Below, piece by piece: positions 26,155-35,478 of a DNA stretch of 64,000 bases. A program made the translations under genes and the position numbers. Each line of letters starts with the position of its first letter. Position 1 is the stretch's first letter. The notes beneath the pieces are model-generated. The model was not told the DNA's origin, ran no database searches, and saw only the letters and a program-made list of their open reading frames with translations. Source of the stretch: Fictibacillus nanhaiensis (GTDB lineage Bacteria; Bacillota; Bacilli; Bacillales; Fictibacillaceae); contig JAFHKR010000038.1 in assembly GCA_017052515.1 (NCBI GenBank), positions 124,001-188,000 on the forward strand, written 5' to 3'.

Positions 26155-27858
26155 ATGAAATTTAGTGAATTTACATATGAAAGACCTGATGTTGCAAGCC
26201 TAAAAAGAGAATTTGAAGAAGCTGTACAGATTTTTAAAGACGCGAGTTCGGCGAATGAGCAGAATGAAGCGATGAAAAAAGTCGTAGCGCTTCGTAATAG
26301 TTTTGAATCAAAAGCAAGGCTAGCGAAGATTCGCCACACGATTAATACGGAAGATGTTTTTTATAAGGAAGAGCAAGCATTCATGGATGAAAATCTGCCA
26401 GTCTATCAAGGTATGGTTACGGCGTTTCATGAAGCGCTTGTTCAATCCCCTTTTAAAGACGAGCTTGAAAGTAAATGGGGCAGTCAGCTGTTCCGCTTGG
26501 CAGAATTAAAAGTGAAAACCTATTCTGAAGATGTATTAGAGGATCTTAAGCAAGAAAACAAATTGAGTTCAGAGTACGTAAAAGTGATGGCATCAGCAAA
26601 GATCGAGTTTGACGGAAAAGAGTTGAACCTAGCACAACTCTCTCCATACGTTCAATCGGCAGAGCGTGAAACACGAAAAGCGGCGAGCAAGGCTGCTAAT
26701 GCTTTCTTGAGTTCCAACCAAGAAAAGTTTGACTCGATCTACGATGAGCTCGTAAAGCTACGAACGGGAATCGCTAAAAAGTTAGGATACTCTACGTTTA
26801 CAGAATTGGCGTACGACCGAATGGGAAGAACGGATTATAACGCGGCGGATGTAAAAGTGTTTCGTGAGCAAGTTAAAGAAATCATCGTTCCGCTTTGTAC
26901 AGAGTTAAAGAAGCGTCAGCAAAAGCGCATCGGACTCGATGAGTTTAAGTTTTACGATGAGTCGTTCAGCTTTACAACGGGCAATCCTAAGCCTCAAGGA
27001 GATGCTGAATGGATCGTTAATCAATCGAAACAGGTCTTTAGTGGCCTTTCACAAGAAACGGGGGCATTCTTCAACTATATGGCAGAAGATGAGCTCATGG
27101 ATCTTGAAAGTAAAAGCGGTAAAGCGCCTGGCGGGTACTGCACGTATCTACAGGACTATACGGCACCATTTATCTTTACAAATTTCAATGGTTCAGATAA
27201 CGATGTTCGCGTATTGCTGCATGAGATTGGTCATGCGTTCCAGATGTATACGAGCAGAGGATTCGAAGTGCCTGAATACCAGTTCCCTACACTGGAAGCT
27301 TGTGAGATTCACTCTATGAGTATGGAGTTCTTAACGTACCCATGGATGGATAAGTTGTTTGGTAAGGACACAGAAAAATATTTATACTCTCACTTAACGG
27401 GTGCTGTAGAGTTCATCCCGTATGGTGTTGCAGTTGATGAGTTTCAGCACTTTGTATACGACAACCCGGATGCGACGCCATCAGAACGCCGTTTAAAGTG
27501 GAGAGAGCTTGAAAAAACTTATTTACCACATCGTGATTATGATGGGCTAGAGTACTTAGAAAGCGGCGGTTTTTGGCATAGACAAGGTCACATTTTCCGC
27601 TCGCCTTTCTATTATATTGATTACACGCTCGCTCAAATCTGTGCACTTCAGTTTTGGAAGCGTGCTGGCGAGAATTCTGAGCGTGCATGGGAAGATTATT
27701 TCGCACTGTGTCAAAAGGGAGGAAGTCTACCTTTTACAAAGCTCGTTGAAGAAGCGGGTTTGATCTCTCCTTTTGAAAAAGGATGTGTAGCATCCGTTGT
27801 TGGCGAAGTAGAGAAGTTTATTGCTACAGTGGATGAGGAGCAATTTGCGAAAGCTTAA
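26155..27858 (+). CDS. M3-family oligoendopeptidase
   Basis: 567 aa. Zinc site HEIGH at 356-360 (LLHEIGHAFQMY), with the third ligand in the following LEACEIHSMSMEFL helix (near Glu384). The N-terminal half is helical, as in PepF-like M3 peptidases; FTNFNGSDNDVRVLLHE and the C-terminal FWKRAGE..LCQKGGSL are conserved. It degrades short peptides in the cytoplasm. Start after GGGAGG. Single gene divergent from the adeR-type gene. Confidence 0.93.
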   Translation: MKFSEFTYERPDVASLKREFEEAVQIFKDASSANEQNEAMKKVVALRNSFESKARLAKIRHTINTEDVFYKEEQAFMDENLPVYQGMVTAFHEALVQSPFKDELESKWGSQLFRLAELKVKTYSEDVLEDLKQENKLSSEYVKVMASAKIEFDGKELNLAQLSPYVQSAERETRKAASKAANAFLSSNQEKFDSIYDELVKLRTGIAKKLGYSTFTELAYDRMGRTDYNAADVKVFREQVKEIIVPLCTELKKRQQKRIGLDEFKFYDESFSFTTGNPKPQGDAEWIVNQSKQVFSGLSQETGAFFNYMAEDELMDLESKSGKAPGGYCTYLQDYTAPFIFTNFNGSDNDVRVLLHEIGHAFQMYTSRGFEVPEYQFPTLEACEIHSMSMEFLTYPWMDKLFGKDTEKYLYSHLTGAVEFIPYGVAVDEFQHFVYDNPDATPSERRLKWRELEKTYLPHRDYDGLEYLESGGFWHRQGHIFRSPFYYIDYTLAQICALQFWKRAGENSERAWEDYFALCQKGGSLPFTKLVEEAGLISPFEKGCVASVVGEVEKFIATVDEEQFAKA

Positions 27859-27883
27859 TTCATATAAGTGATAGGATGAGGAG

Positions 27884-27909
27884 AACCGGCCGTGTGCCGG
27901 TTTTTTCTT
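27884..27909 (+). terminator. Terminator after the M3 peptidase gene
   Basis: AACCGGC / GCCGGTT stem, 5-nt loop, T run. Confidence 0.92.
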
Positions 27910-27968
27910 TTTGGGGGCGACGGGCAGGAGTATAACTGCTGCAAAAAATGTCGAACAATGACATCTCG

Positions 27969-28070
27969 TGGATAAATCGCCAAAACTTGTGGATTCAGGC
28001 ACGAAACTCGTGGATTCAACGCAAAATCTTTTGGATTGATGGCGCAAACTTCTGGATTGATCTTCATTCG
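27969..28070. repeat. 21-bp-period array B (core TGGATT, array A inverted)
   Basis: TGGAT begins at 27969, 27990, 28011, 28032 and 28053: five units, each exactly 21 bp apart. Units read about AAAACTCGTGGATT plus seven variable bases, the reverse complement of array A at 6144. It follows the M3 peptidase terminator and is the main content of the gap 27859-28252. Confidence 0.9.
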
Positions 28071-28252
28071 CAACCATAAATACCCCAGGGTGTATGTCCA
28101 ATAAGTTTCTTATTTTTTGAAGAATTATTGACACTTGTATGGGGAATGCTGTTTTCAGCTGCCTATATGTTTGTGAATAGGGTCTTGAGTGGTAAAATAA
28201 TAAGGAATCTTAGAAGTTATAAAGACTTTTAGTGGAAAAGGAGTAATACCAA

Positions 28253-28786
28253 ATGGCTGAAACGAAACAGCGTAACTATACACCGCTAATTATTGGATTA
28301 TCCATCGCGATCAATGTACTTGTTGCGGTATTGTTCTTCCTGCCGGAGTATGAGGGAGAAATCGCATTTGATGTAACGTTGCTACCGCGTTTGAACGCGA
28401 TCTTTAACAGCTTTACTTTCGTATTTTTGCTTGCTGCTCTTTATTTTGTTAAACAAAAGAACATCACGCTGCATAAGCGCTTTATCTTAGCGGCATTTAC
28501 GAGTACAACCTTCTTTTTGCTGTCGTATGTAACGTATCACTATCTTACAGAGTCTACGTCTTATGGCGGTGAAGGCCCGCTTAAGTATGTGTATTTCTTT
28601 ATTTTGATCACACACATCTTGCTTGCGATTGTTATCGTACCACTAGCGCTGATTACTGTTACAAGAGGCTTTAACATGCAAGTAGAGAAGCACCGTAAGA
28701 TTGCACGTTGGACGATGCCACTATGGCTTTATGTAAGTTTGACAGGTGTTATTGTGTATTTGATGATCGCGCCGTATTATTCATAA
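28253..28786 (+). CDS. DUF420 membrane protein (YozB/CtaM-like)
   Basis: 177 aa with four to five hydrophobic segments. DUF420 marks: LPRLNAIFNSFTFVFLL, HKRFILAAFTSTTFFLLSYVTYHY, and KHRKIARWTMPLWLYVSLTGVIVYLM. Conserved histidines sit at the membrane edges (HKRF, YHYL, THIL, KHRK). Related proteins in Firmicutes (CtaM) are needed to mature haem-copper terminal oxidases, so an oxidase-assembly role is likely but inferred. Start after AAAAGGAGTAA. Confidence 0.83.
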   Translation: MAETKQRNYTPLIIGLSIAINVLVAVLFFLPEYEGEIAFDVTLLPRLNAIFNSFTFVFLLAALYFVKQKNITLHKRFILAAFTSTTFFLLSYVTYHYLTESTSYGGEGPLKYVYFFILITHILLAIVIVPLALITVTRGFNMQVEKHRKIARWTMPLWLYVSLTGVIVYLMIAPYYS

Positions 28787-28797
28787 AAAAACCAGGG

Positions 28798-28834
28798 GAC
28801 TTTTGCTGAAGACGTAATACAGCAAAAGTCTTTT
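28798..28834 (+). terminator. Terminator after the DUF420 gene
   Basis: 11-bp perfect stem GACTTTTGCTG / CAGCAAAAGTC with a T tail. Confidence 0.88.
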
Positions 28835-28856
28835 CTGTAACGAGAGGAAATGAGAG

Positions 28857-29159
28857 ATGAGCTGGTTTTGGATCATACCTGTCGTGCTGAGCGGATTCGG
28901 AATTGCCGTTATTGTTTATGGGATCCGTTATCAAAAAGAAGTGGTCGAACACAAAAAGCGCTATGATGCGAACTACAAAGGTGGCCGTGTGTCAGAAACG
29001 TTTTTCGGTGCTCTTGTAGAGTTTATCTTTGTTGCATTTATAGATAAGCTAGTTGGCCGATTTCCAAAATGGCTGATCAAGTTTTTTATCTTCCTTATTG
29101 GAGTGGGCTTCTTAGGTCTTGGTGTCTATTTTTTTCAAGAGATGCCTCGAAGGCTTTAA
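28857..29159 (+). CDS. Small two-helix membrane protein of unknown function
   Basis: 100 aa. N-terminal membrane segment (WFWIIPVVLSGFGIAVIVYGI), a charged middle (HKKRYDANYKGGRVSETFFG), and a second hydrophobic stretch (LIKFFIFLIGVGFLGLGVYFF). No family recognised. A ribosome site (GAGAGGAAATGAGAG) precedes the ATG. Its stop overlaps the stop of the convergent NAD(P)-binding protein by four bases. Confidence 0.7.
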   Translation: MSWFWIIPVVLSGFGIAVIVYGIRYQKEVVEHKKRYDANYKGGRVSETFFGALVEFIFVAFIDKLVGRFPKWLIKFFIFLIGVGFLGLGVYFFQEMPRRL

Positions 29160-29779
29160 TACGCGATGCCTACTCGTGACTGTAAAAAGTCATTTTTACT
29201 TAATAGAGAAAACGCAAAATGAGCCGTGTCGCCAGTACTGATCTTAGAACCGTCGATCGGTAAAACGTCTTTTTCCGTTCGGTACTTACCGGTAGGCTCC
29301 CCATCTGGTAGGTATGTGGGACATACAATGGTCCAATCCAGTCCGCTTTCTTGCAGCTGAGTGAACGCTTTATGATGATCCTCTGCTGCTCTTGTTAATT
29401 TACGCTTTGATTCAGATGATTGATAGCGAAGTAAATGAGGCTCTGTGCGAATTTGTAAGATGCCTGCCGTACCAATCGTGATGATACGCGAGATGCCTTC
29501 CTTTTTCATCGCTTCAATTATAATAGGCATACCCTCGGAAAGAACATTAGCTCCGTCTGTTGAAAGAGCGCTAAAAACGACATCACAGCCCTTCATCGCC
29601 TCAGCCACGGATTCCTTATCTACTACATCTCCTTTTGTATAAGAGATCTGATTTAAAATGGTTTGTGAAAACTTATCTGGGTTACGAATCAATGCTTGAA
29701 CAGCTATTTCGTTCTCTAACGCCATTTTAGTAAAATATTGTCCGACTCTTCCTGTCGCACCTAGTACGCATAGTTTCAT
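29156..29779 (-). CDS. NAD(P)-binding (atypical SDR / NmrA-like) protein
   Basis: 207 aa from the ATG after AGGAGG; the longer frame upstream lacks a ribosome site. The dinucleotide-binding loop CVLGATGRVGQYF is at the N-terminus, followed by YTKGDVVDKESV and DVVFSALSTDGAN, typical of the NAD(P)H-binding 13 / YwnB-like group. These enzymes act on flavins, quinones or as redox sensors; substrate unknown. Single gene. Confidence 0.87.
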   Translation of the reverse strand: MKLCVLGATGRVGQYFTKMALENEIAVQALIRNPDKFSQTILNQISYTKGDVVDKESVAEAMKGCDVVFSALSTDGANVLSEGMPIIIEAMKKEGISRIITIGTAGILQIRTEPHLLRYQSSESKRKLTRAAEDHHKAFTQLQESGLDWTIVCPTYLPDGEPTGKYRTEKDVLPIDGSKISTGDTAHFAFSLLSKNDFLQSRVGIAY

Positions 29780-29830
29780 AACATACCTCCTGATTGTTCT
29801 TTTCTTATCATAACATCTAATGCAAACCAT

Positions 29831-29865
29831 AAAAAATCCCTTACCGAAAGCTCGGCAAGGGATTT
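29831..29865 (-). terminator. Terminator after the Vpr-like protease gene
   Basis: AAATCCCTT.CCGA pairs with TCGG.AAGGGATTT around AAGC; the minus strand has a U run of six. Confidence 0.9.
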
Positions 29866-29868
29866 CTT

Positions 29869-32271
29869 TTATTGAAGCGTGATCACATCCGTGTAACGAC
29901 TGTCGAGCTTATCGCCTCTGGCCGCAAATGCGACAACACGGTATTTACCTGGTGTGACGGCCTGACCTGAGATCTTTCCGTCCCACTGAAAATCGTTATA
30001 CTGTTTTGGAACATCTTCGTAGCTGCCGATCAGACCGATCTCTTTCGTCAGGTTGTTGTCGTATAGAAACAGATCAACTTTGTCGGCTTCAGCTGGGAAG
30101 TAAGCTGAAAAAGTGAATGCATTATTTCCTAATGCTGTAGCGCTGATGCTAGTGATTGAAGGGAAGTCAGGCTCTTGTACAAATAGAATCGTAGGCACAA
30201 CTATTTCGTTGCTTCCGTCATTGATGGTAATCGTTCCTTCATGATAGCCAGCTGCCAACTTAGAAGCGTCCACTTGTACATTAAACTTAACGTCTTTTGA
30301 GCTGTTACCTTTGATCTTCAAATTCTTGCTTGTCGTTACTTTTACTCCTTCTAGATCTACGTCAAATGAATAATCCTTTGATTTGTTGCTTAAATTCTTA
30401 ATCGTAAAGTGCTCGCCTCTAACTTCCTTGCCTTTCTTTTTGGAGAAAACGCCAAAAGAATGGCTGCCAGGAGATACAAGCGTCTCAGTTTCAATCGCTT
30501 CGACTACACGGATGCTTCCTGCCCCTTGCGTATTATGCGGGTATAGCTTTCCGTTAGCATCATATAGATCTTCCGATGTATTCATAAGAGCGGCTTTAAT
30601 ATCGTCAACACCCCAGTTCGGGTGAGCTTCTAATAAAAGAGCGGCAGCACCTGCAACATGTGGAGAGGCCATACTTGTTCCTTGCTTCGCACCGTATCCA
30701 TGCGGATTTGCAGGGTCATGAGTCGGTACAGTGCTTACGATGTTTACGCCAGGTGCCGAAACATCAGGCTTGATCATCCACGTATCCATGACAGGACCTC
30801 TGGATGAGAAGTCAGCCATCAATTCACCGACCTGTTTATCAAACTTGGTGCCAAGTGTTACCGTTGTGTTTGGATTTGCACTCAATAAGCTTTTAAGTTG
30901 AACGCCGTCAGCGTTCGTTAGCTTGATCGTTGGTACTGCCATTCCAGGCACATCCACGATCTCGCCCGCAACGTTATTGTAGATGACCATGCCGATAGCG
31001 CCAGCGTTCTTTGCATTTGTTGCTTTGTCTACAAACGCATACGTGCCTCGTTGTGCTAAAACGAGCTTACCTGCAACGTCTTTCCCAACAAAGTCAGTTG
31101 TTCCTGCTAAGCCTACATCAACGATCGGTAATGTTTTTCCGTTAAGAGCTAAAACGGACTCATCAGACGGAAAGCCCATTACTTTTGCGGAAGAAAAACT
31201 AGCATTTCCTGCCTTTAAAGTTGCTGCATACACGTTGAACGGAAGCTGTGTAGCCCCTACAGAAATAGCTTCTCTTGACGTACCTGGTGAACCGACCGTC
31301 CAGTTGTTTGGTCCGCTGTTTCCATTAGACGTTACGGCCACAACACCGTCAGACATCGCTTGATCAAGCGCGATACTCGTTGCCCAGTCAGGGTTGTTTA
31401 ATGAGTTTCCAAGAGACAAGTTCATAACGTCGGCGCCGTCTTCTACCGCTTTTTCAACGCCTGCAATTACGTTCTCAGTCGAGCCGCTCCCCCCAGGACC
31501 TAATACGCGGTACGCTAATAACGTAGCATCAGGCGCTACACCTTTAATGCCGCCATCTGCTGCAACTGTACCCGCTACATGCGTTCCATGCGTAGTTTCT
31601 GCTCCTCTAGGGTCACCTTTAGGCGTTTCTTGTGGATCGTTGTCATTATCAACAAAGTCATATCCTTTATAGTCACCGAATGCTTGATCCAAATCTGGGT
31701 GTGTATAGTCAACCCCTGTATCAATTACAGCAACCGTCACACCTTCGCCCGTATAGCCAGACTCCCAAGCTTGGTTGGCACCGATAAAAGGGGCTGAATT
31801 CATCATCTGAGGCGAAACATCGTCGAATGATTGGTCACCCATGTCATCACCTGTAGTGTGGTATTCAACATCAGGGTAAACCGCTTTTACACCCGGAGTT
31901 GATAGCAGGTTTGGAATCTCGTTCGCTGCGATCTCTAGGGAAAAACCAGAGAAAACATGATCGTATTCCTTTTTTACTTTATATGTTTTGGAGCGTGTGG
32001 AGATTTCTTTCACCACTGCTTCACGTTTTGATTTTAAATTGGATTTTGTTTGTTTTTGACCCTTCTTTTTTGCTTCTAGTACAGAAGGTTCTTTTAATTC
32101 CACCATTACTTTTGTAACATGAGAAGAGTTTAAATTGTACTTCCCATAAAGCGGTGCTAGTTCTGGCTCTGAATTGTTCGTAGATGGAGCAGCAGATACA
32201 CCAGAAAAAGCAGAAAAAACAAACGTACATGCTAATGTGAAGCTAGATGTCTTGCGTAAAAAGCTTTTCAT
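29869..32271 (-). CDS. vpr: Secreted subtilisin-like serine protease with PA domain (Vpr-like)
   Basis: 800 aa. Signal peptide to about residue 28, inhibitor-I9-type propeptide to about 138, and peptidase S8 domain with the triad Asp184 (VIDTGVDYTHPD), His228 (TTHGTHVAGT) and Ser533 (GTSMASPHVAG). A protease-associated insert lies between His and Ser (about 380-475). A Fn3-like C-terminal part ends in a CBM-like fold (WDGKISGQAVTPGKYRVVAFA). Domain order and size match Vpr of B. subtilis, an extracellular protease that also processes other exported proteins. Single gene. Confidence 0.92.
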   Translation of the reverse strand: MKSFLRKTSSFTLACTFVFSAFSGVSAAPSTNNSEPELAPLYGKYNLNSSHVTKVMVELKEPSVLEAKKKGQKQTKSNLKSKREAVVKEISTRSKTYKVKKEYDHVFSGFSLEIAANEIPNLLSTPGVKAVYPDVEYHTTGDDMGDQSFDDVSPQMMNSAPFIGANQAWESGYTGEGVTVAVIDTGVDYTHPDLDQAFGDYKGYDFVDNDNDPQETPKGDPRGAETTHGTHVAGTVAADGGIKGVAPDATLLAYRVLGPGGSGSTENVIAGVEKAVEDGADVMNLSLGNSLNNPDWATSIALDQAMSDGVVAVTSNGNSGPNNWTVGSPGTSREAISVGATQLPFNVYAATLKAGNASFSSAKVMGFPSDESVLALNGKTLPIVDVGLAGTTDFVGKDVAGKLVLAQRGTYAFVDKATNAKNAGAIGMVIYNNVAGEIVDVPGMAVPTIKLTNADGVQLKSLLSANPNTTVTLGTKFDKQVGELMADFSSRGPVMDTWMIKPDVSAPGVNIVSTVPTHDPANPHGYGAKQGTSMASPHVAGAAALLLEAHPNWGVDDIKAALMNTSEDLYDANGKLYPHNTQGAGSIRVVEAIETETLVSPGSHSFGVFSKKKGKEVRGEHFTIKNLSNKSKDYSFDVDLEGVKVTTSKNLKIKGNSSKDVKFNVQVDASKLAAGYHEGTITINDGSNEIVVPTILFVQEPDFPSITSISATALGNNAFTFSAYFPAEADKVDLFLYDNNLTKEIGLIGSYEDVPKQYNDFQWDGKISGQAVTPGKYRVVAFAARGDKLDSRYTDVITLQ

Positions 32272-32509
32272 TCAAACGTACACCCCTTATTTTTAATATC
32301 AAGGTAATATTCTATAGGTGTGTTTTAATTCCTTGAGTACATGGTAAAAACAGATAATAGGTCCTTATATTGGAAAATAATGAGCTGGTCTTTTGACCTG
32401 AAAGGTTCATGAGCAAATCGTAACGATAATTCTATAGACCCATGATAAGATGGGAATATTGTTTTTTAAGAGAAGGCTGTTTTAGCGTAAATGGTGGTTC
32501 TTGAAAGTA

Positions 32510-32762
32510 GTTGATTTCCGTTGCATATGCTCCCTTTCCACGGGGCGAACGGTGAGCCTCCTGCCGCTACGCGCCATTAGGAGTCTCCACCTGTCTAGTT
32601 GCAGTGGCTAGCCCCTCGAGGTCAAAAGTTGAACGGTCAATAAGGCAAAGTGCGCCTTCATAGCCCATTCATCTTCTGCTGGTCGGGGCTGAACGAGCCA
32701 CTTCCACTTTTCAGACTGACCGCTCGTCCCGTAGGAGTCTCGCATCTTCCACTTCAATCAAT
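32510..32762 (-). repeat. Dispersed palindromic repeat, copy 6 (long form)
   Basis: About 253 bp. The outer arms are the standard family (ACGGG/CCCGT, GGTGAG-type/CTCACC), but an extra block of about 120 bp is inserted in the 5' arm. It includes GGGGCTAGCCACTGCAACTA and a TTCAACTTTTGACC segment on the minus strand. The same long form is present, inverted, at 54701. It lies in the 567-bp divergent gap between the protease and the DHA2 exporter; 32272-32509 shows only the protease leader and nothing else recognisable. Confidence 0.88.
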
Positions 32763-32838
32763 CGTCAATGAAGTGAATAAAAAAAGTTCAAAAGTAACAT
32801 TCCATTAGAAAACATTATTAGAGAAAGAAGGTGAACGA

Positions 32839-34185
32839 ATGGCTAAAGAGGAAGGGTATGGAACGATTCAGGAGAACCGGATTATTCCATTATGGAGTCT
32901 AACTGTATGGCTTGTAGTCATGAATACGACGATGTTTAACGTGGCATTACCGAGTGTTATCTCGGAATTTGACCTGAGTCCGACTGCAGGATCATGGATT
33001 GTTTCAGGCTATTCGATCGTATTTGCCTTATCGACGATCACATTCAGTAGATTATCAGATTTTATACCGATTGGAAGATTGTTATTTACAGGTGTCATCA
33101 TCTTAGGAATTGCCTCTATCATCGGATATTTTTCAAATAGTTTTGAATTTGTATTGGTCAGTCGTATGGTTCAAGCGATGGGAGCGGGTGCGGTGCCAGG
33201 TCTAGGCATGGTGCTTGCAACGAGGTACATTCCGATATCGAGGCGAGGACGCGCCATGTCCTTGATCTCATCAGCGGCATCTCTTGGCTTCGGGTTAGGA
33301 CCCGTAATCGGAGGCAGTATCACACAGTTATTAGGATGGAATTTTCTTTTCATCGTAACAGGTCTCGTGCTGCTGTTGCTGCCAGTATTTAAGGTCTACC
33401 TGCCTGTTGAACAAAAACGGGAAGGATCGTTCGACTTTGTGGGCGCATTATTAACAGGCGGTGGAGTAACTTCATTGTTACTCTATCTTTCTTCATTTTC
33501 TTGGTACTTGCTGGGATTGAGTGTACTATTCTTTGGCACACTCGTATTTTATTCAAAGAAGAAGGAAGATCCGTTTATTCGTGTGAGTTTGTTTAAGAAT
33601 ACTTTGTATGTGTCGCTCTTAATTATAGGACTGATCGCGTTCATGACCCATTTTGCGCTGTTGTTCGTGATGCCCGTCATGTTGTCGAACTTATTTGGAA
33701 AAGAACCAGCTACGATTGGGTTTGTTATTTTTCCAGGTGCTATGCTATCCGCGTTAGCAGCAATCTATGTGGGACGCTGGATTGATCGATTTGGGAATCT
33801 GCCTGTCATGCGCACGGGGCTTGTGGCACTGTTGTTGTCAGTCGTGCTGTTTTCTCTTTTTGCAACAAAGGCATTCTATCTCACGGCAATCTTCTACATG
33901 TTTACGAGCATTGGGTTCTCTAGCTTAACGTCAAGCTTGGCTAATGAAAACTCTAGAATCTTAAGCGAGGATGAAGTAGGATCTGGGATGGGTATGCTTC
34001 AGCTGGTGCAATTTTTTGGCGGAGCGCTCGGTGTAGCCGTTGCAGGACTCTTAATCGAGGGACAGCAAGGAATGGCGTTAGATGCTATTTATCGTAACGT
34101 GTTTATCGTGTATACCATTCTGGTTGTTATCGCCATTGTGATCTATCGAGTGAAGATAAAAAGAAATGTGAGCCTAGAACTTTAA
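32839..34185 (+). CDS. MFS drug exporter, DHA2 (EmrB/QacA) type
   Basis: 448 aa, about 12-14 hydrophobic segments. Helix 1 TTMFNVALPSVISEF carries the DHA2 pattern (usually LDxTIVNVALP, here without the acidic residue). Motif A-like RLSDFIPIGR follows helix 2, and motif C-like GFGLGPVIGG is in helix 5. Proton-driven efflux of hydrophobic compounds is the family function. Start after GAAAGAAGGTG. Monocistronic, with a strong terminator. Confidence 0.9.
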   Translation: MAKEEGYGTIQENRIIPLWSLTVWLVVMNTTMFNVALPSVISEFDLSPTAGSWIVSGYSIVFALSTITFSRLSDFIPIGRLLFTGVIILGIASIIGYFSNSFEFVLVSRMVQAMGAGAVPGLGMVLATRYIPISRRGRAMSLISSAASLGFGLGPVIGGSITQLLGWNFLFIVTGLVLLLLPVFKVYLPVEQKREGSFDFVGALLTGGGVTSLLLYLSSFSWYLLGLSVLFFGTLVFYSKKKEDPFIRVSLFKNTLYVSLLIIGLIAFMTHFALLFVMPVMLSNLFGKEPATIGFVIFPGAMLSALAAIYVGRWIDRFGNLPVMRTGLVALLLSVVLFSLFATKAFYLTAIFYMFTSIGFSSLTSSLANENSRILSEDEVGSGMGMLQLVQFFGGALGVAVAGLLIEGQQGMALDAIYRNVFIVYTILVVIAIVIYRVKIKRNVSLEL

Positions 34186-34212
34186 TAAGTTCTAGACTCA
34201 CATTTTTTATTT
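34167..34212. terminator. Bidirectional terminator, DHA2 exporter / beta-propeller protein
   Basis: TGTGAG.CTAGAACTT pairs with AAGTTCTAG.CTCACA, loop TAAT, then six Ts. The 5' arm is inside the exporter's last codons. Confidence 0.92.
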
Positions 34213-35409
34213 TAGCATCTTGAAATCATAGGAATAGATAGACTTACCTTTGATCGATTGTAGGATCTCGTTTAAACCATTGATTTTAATATTTTCTATC
34301 TTCTTTCCTTCAGTTAAGGAATAGTGCTCGATGTAGTATTTTTCTTTTAGTTTTTCGTCATGTCTTAAGACGTAAAGATTGTCGTCTTTGTAAAAGAGCT
34401 CTTCGTTATGTCTCACTCCGTCTTTTCTAACGTTTTTCATGGTCAATGTTTTATTCACTTTCCCGGTTTTCGTTTCAAATTCAAATACCTCACCTAAGCC
34501 GTTTGCGTAATACAAGACGTCATTATATAAGTGAGCAGAGTTTTTTATATTGAATGGGTAGTGCGCTGTGATATTCTTTTCGTCTCTATAAGAAGAGAGG
34601 GTGAACTCATCTTGAGCATGCGTGTTTTTATCGATCCGATAAAGCACAATATCTGTATCTATCGTTTCCGTAACTTCTCCTAGCGTTTTTTGTCCAACAA
34701 AATAGTAAAACGTTTCGTCGCTTAGGATTGCAGACATAGTGCTAAAATTAGTTTCTTTTGAATGATTAATTTTTAGAATATCTTGAGTAGTTATATCATT
34801 CTTTGACAACTTTACTTTTCTGATATGAAACTCTTCCTTCAGATTATCTTGAGTTAACACAACGATTTCACTTTGATCTATTCCTGAAGCGGCAATGTAA
34901 TGGGGAATGTTTTCTTTATGAAATCCTCTTTTGTTACCATAGAGGATGTTTGAATCATACCCGCCCTTAGCACCTACACCCGTATTGAAAACAGTAAAGT
35001 ATAATTTTTCTTTCTCCAAGTATCCCGTTCTTTCACCCGTATACTGGGATTTATCCATGCCAAATTCTTTATATGTGTCTCCGACTAGCCGGATTTTATT
35101 TTTATCTACTAACAAAACTTCATTTTGACTCGTAGCTACACTGCCGAGTTCTAAGCCTTTCATCTTAAATGCATCCGCTTCACCTGAATCTTTGATGAAT
35201 ACAGCAAGGCTTACTCCTTTTCCATCCATATCTTGATCTGCTGTCGTTGAAAAATAGAGCACAGCTTTCTTATCTGTTAAAAAATTCGTTTGTTTGATTG
35301 CTTCATTCTCAATAGAAAGAGAAGCACTAAAGTTCTTGTCGAGGTACAGTTTATATACCAATCCACTGATTAAGATAATTAATAATAAAAAGAAGATTAT
35401 TTTTTTCAC
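34207..35409 (-). CDS. Membrane-anchored extracytoplasmic protein of unknown function
   Basis: 400 aa from a GTG 7 bp after AAGGAG (MKKIIFFLLLIILISGLVYKL, an uncleaved anchor). The remainder is soluble and rich in short beta strands with recurring 'x-YF/YYFV-G-x-L' patterns (LYFTVFNTG, FYYFVGQKT, LYYANGLGEV, DDNLYVLRHDEK), suggesting a beta propeller displayed outside the membrane. No enzyme motif. An unrelated anchored protein of similar style lies at 40222-41805. Confidence 0.7.
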   Translation of the reverse strand: MKKIIFFLLLIILISGLVYKLYLDKNFSASLSIENEAIKQTNFLTDKKAVLYFSTTADQDMDGKGVSLAVFIKDSGEADAFKMKGLELGSVATSQNEVLLVDKNKIRLVGDTYKEFGMDKSQYTGERTGYLEKEKLYFTVFNTGVGAKGGYDSNILYGNKRGFHKENIPHYIAASGIDQSEIVVLTQDNLKEEFHIRKVKLSKNDITTQDILKINHSKETNFSTMSAILSDETFYYFVGQKTLGEVTETIDTDIVLYRIDKNTHAQDEFTLSSYRDEKNITAHYPFNIKNSAHLYNDVLYYANGLGEVFEFETKTGKVNKTLTMKNVRKDGVRHNEELFYKDDNLYVLRHDEKLKEKYYIEHYSLTEGKKIENIKINGLNEILQSIKGKSIYSYDFKMLK

Positions 35410-35429
35410 TGTAAACTCCTTCTTATGAA

Positions 35430-35473
35430 AATAAGGCAATAAGTTCGTAGTTCTACGTCCTTATTGCCTTATT
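35430..35473 (-). terminator. Terminator after the YycO-like gene
   Basis: 14-bp perfect stem AATAAGGCAATAAG / CTTATTGCCTTATT, 16-nt loop containing a small CGTAG/CTACG stem. Confidence 0.9.
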
Positions 35474-35478
35474 ATTTT

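Noticed and set aside
6144-28070. CRISPR arrays at the 21-bp repeats
   Set aside because: Repeat cores are 7-14 bases and the spaced parts only 7-14 bases, far below CRISPR repeat and spacer sizes. No cas genes are in the window.
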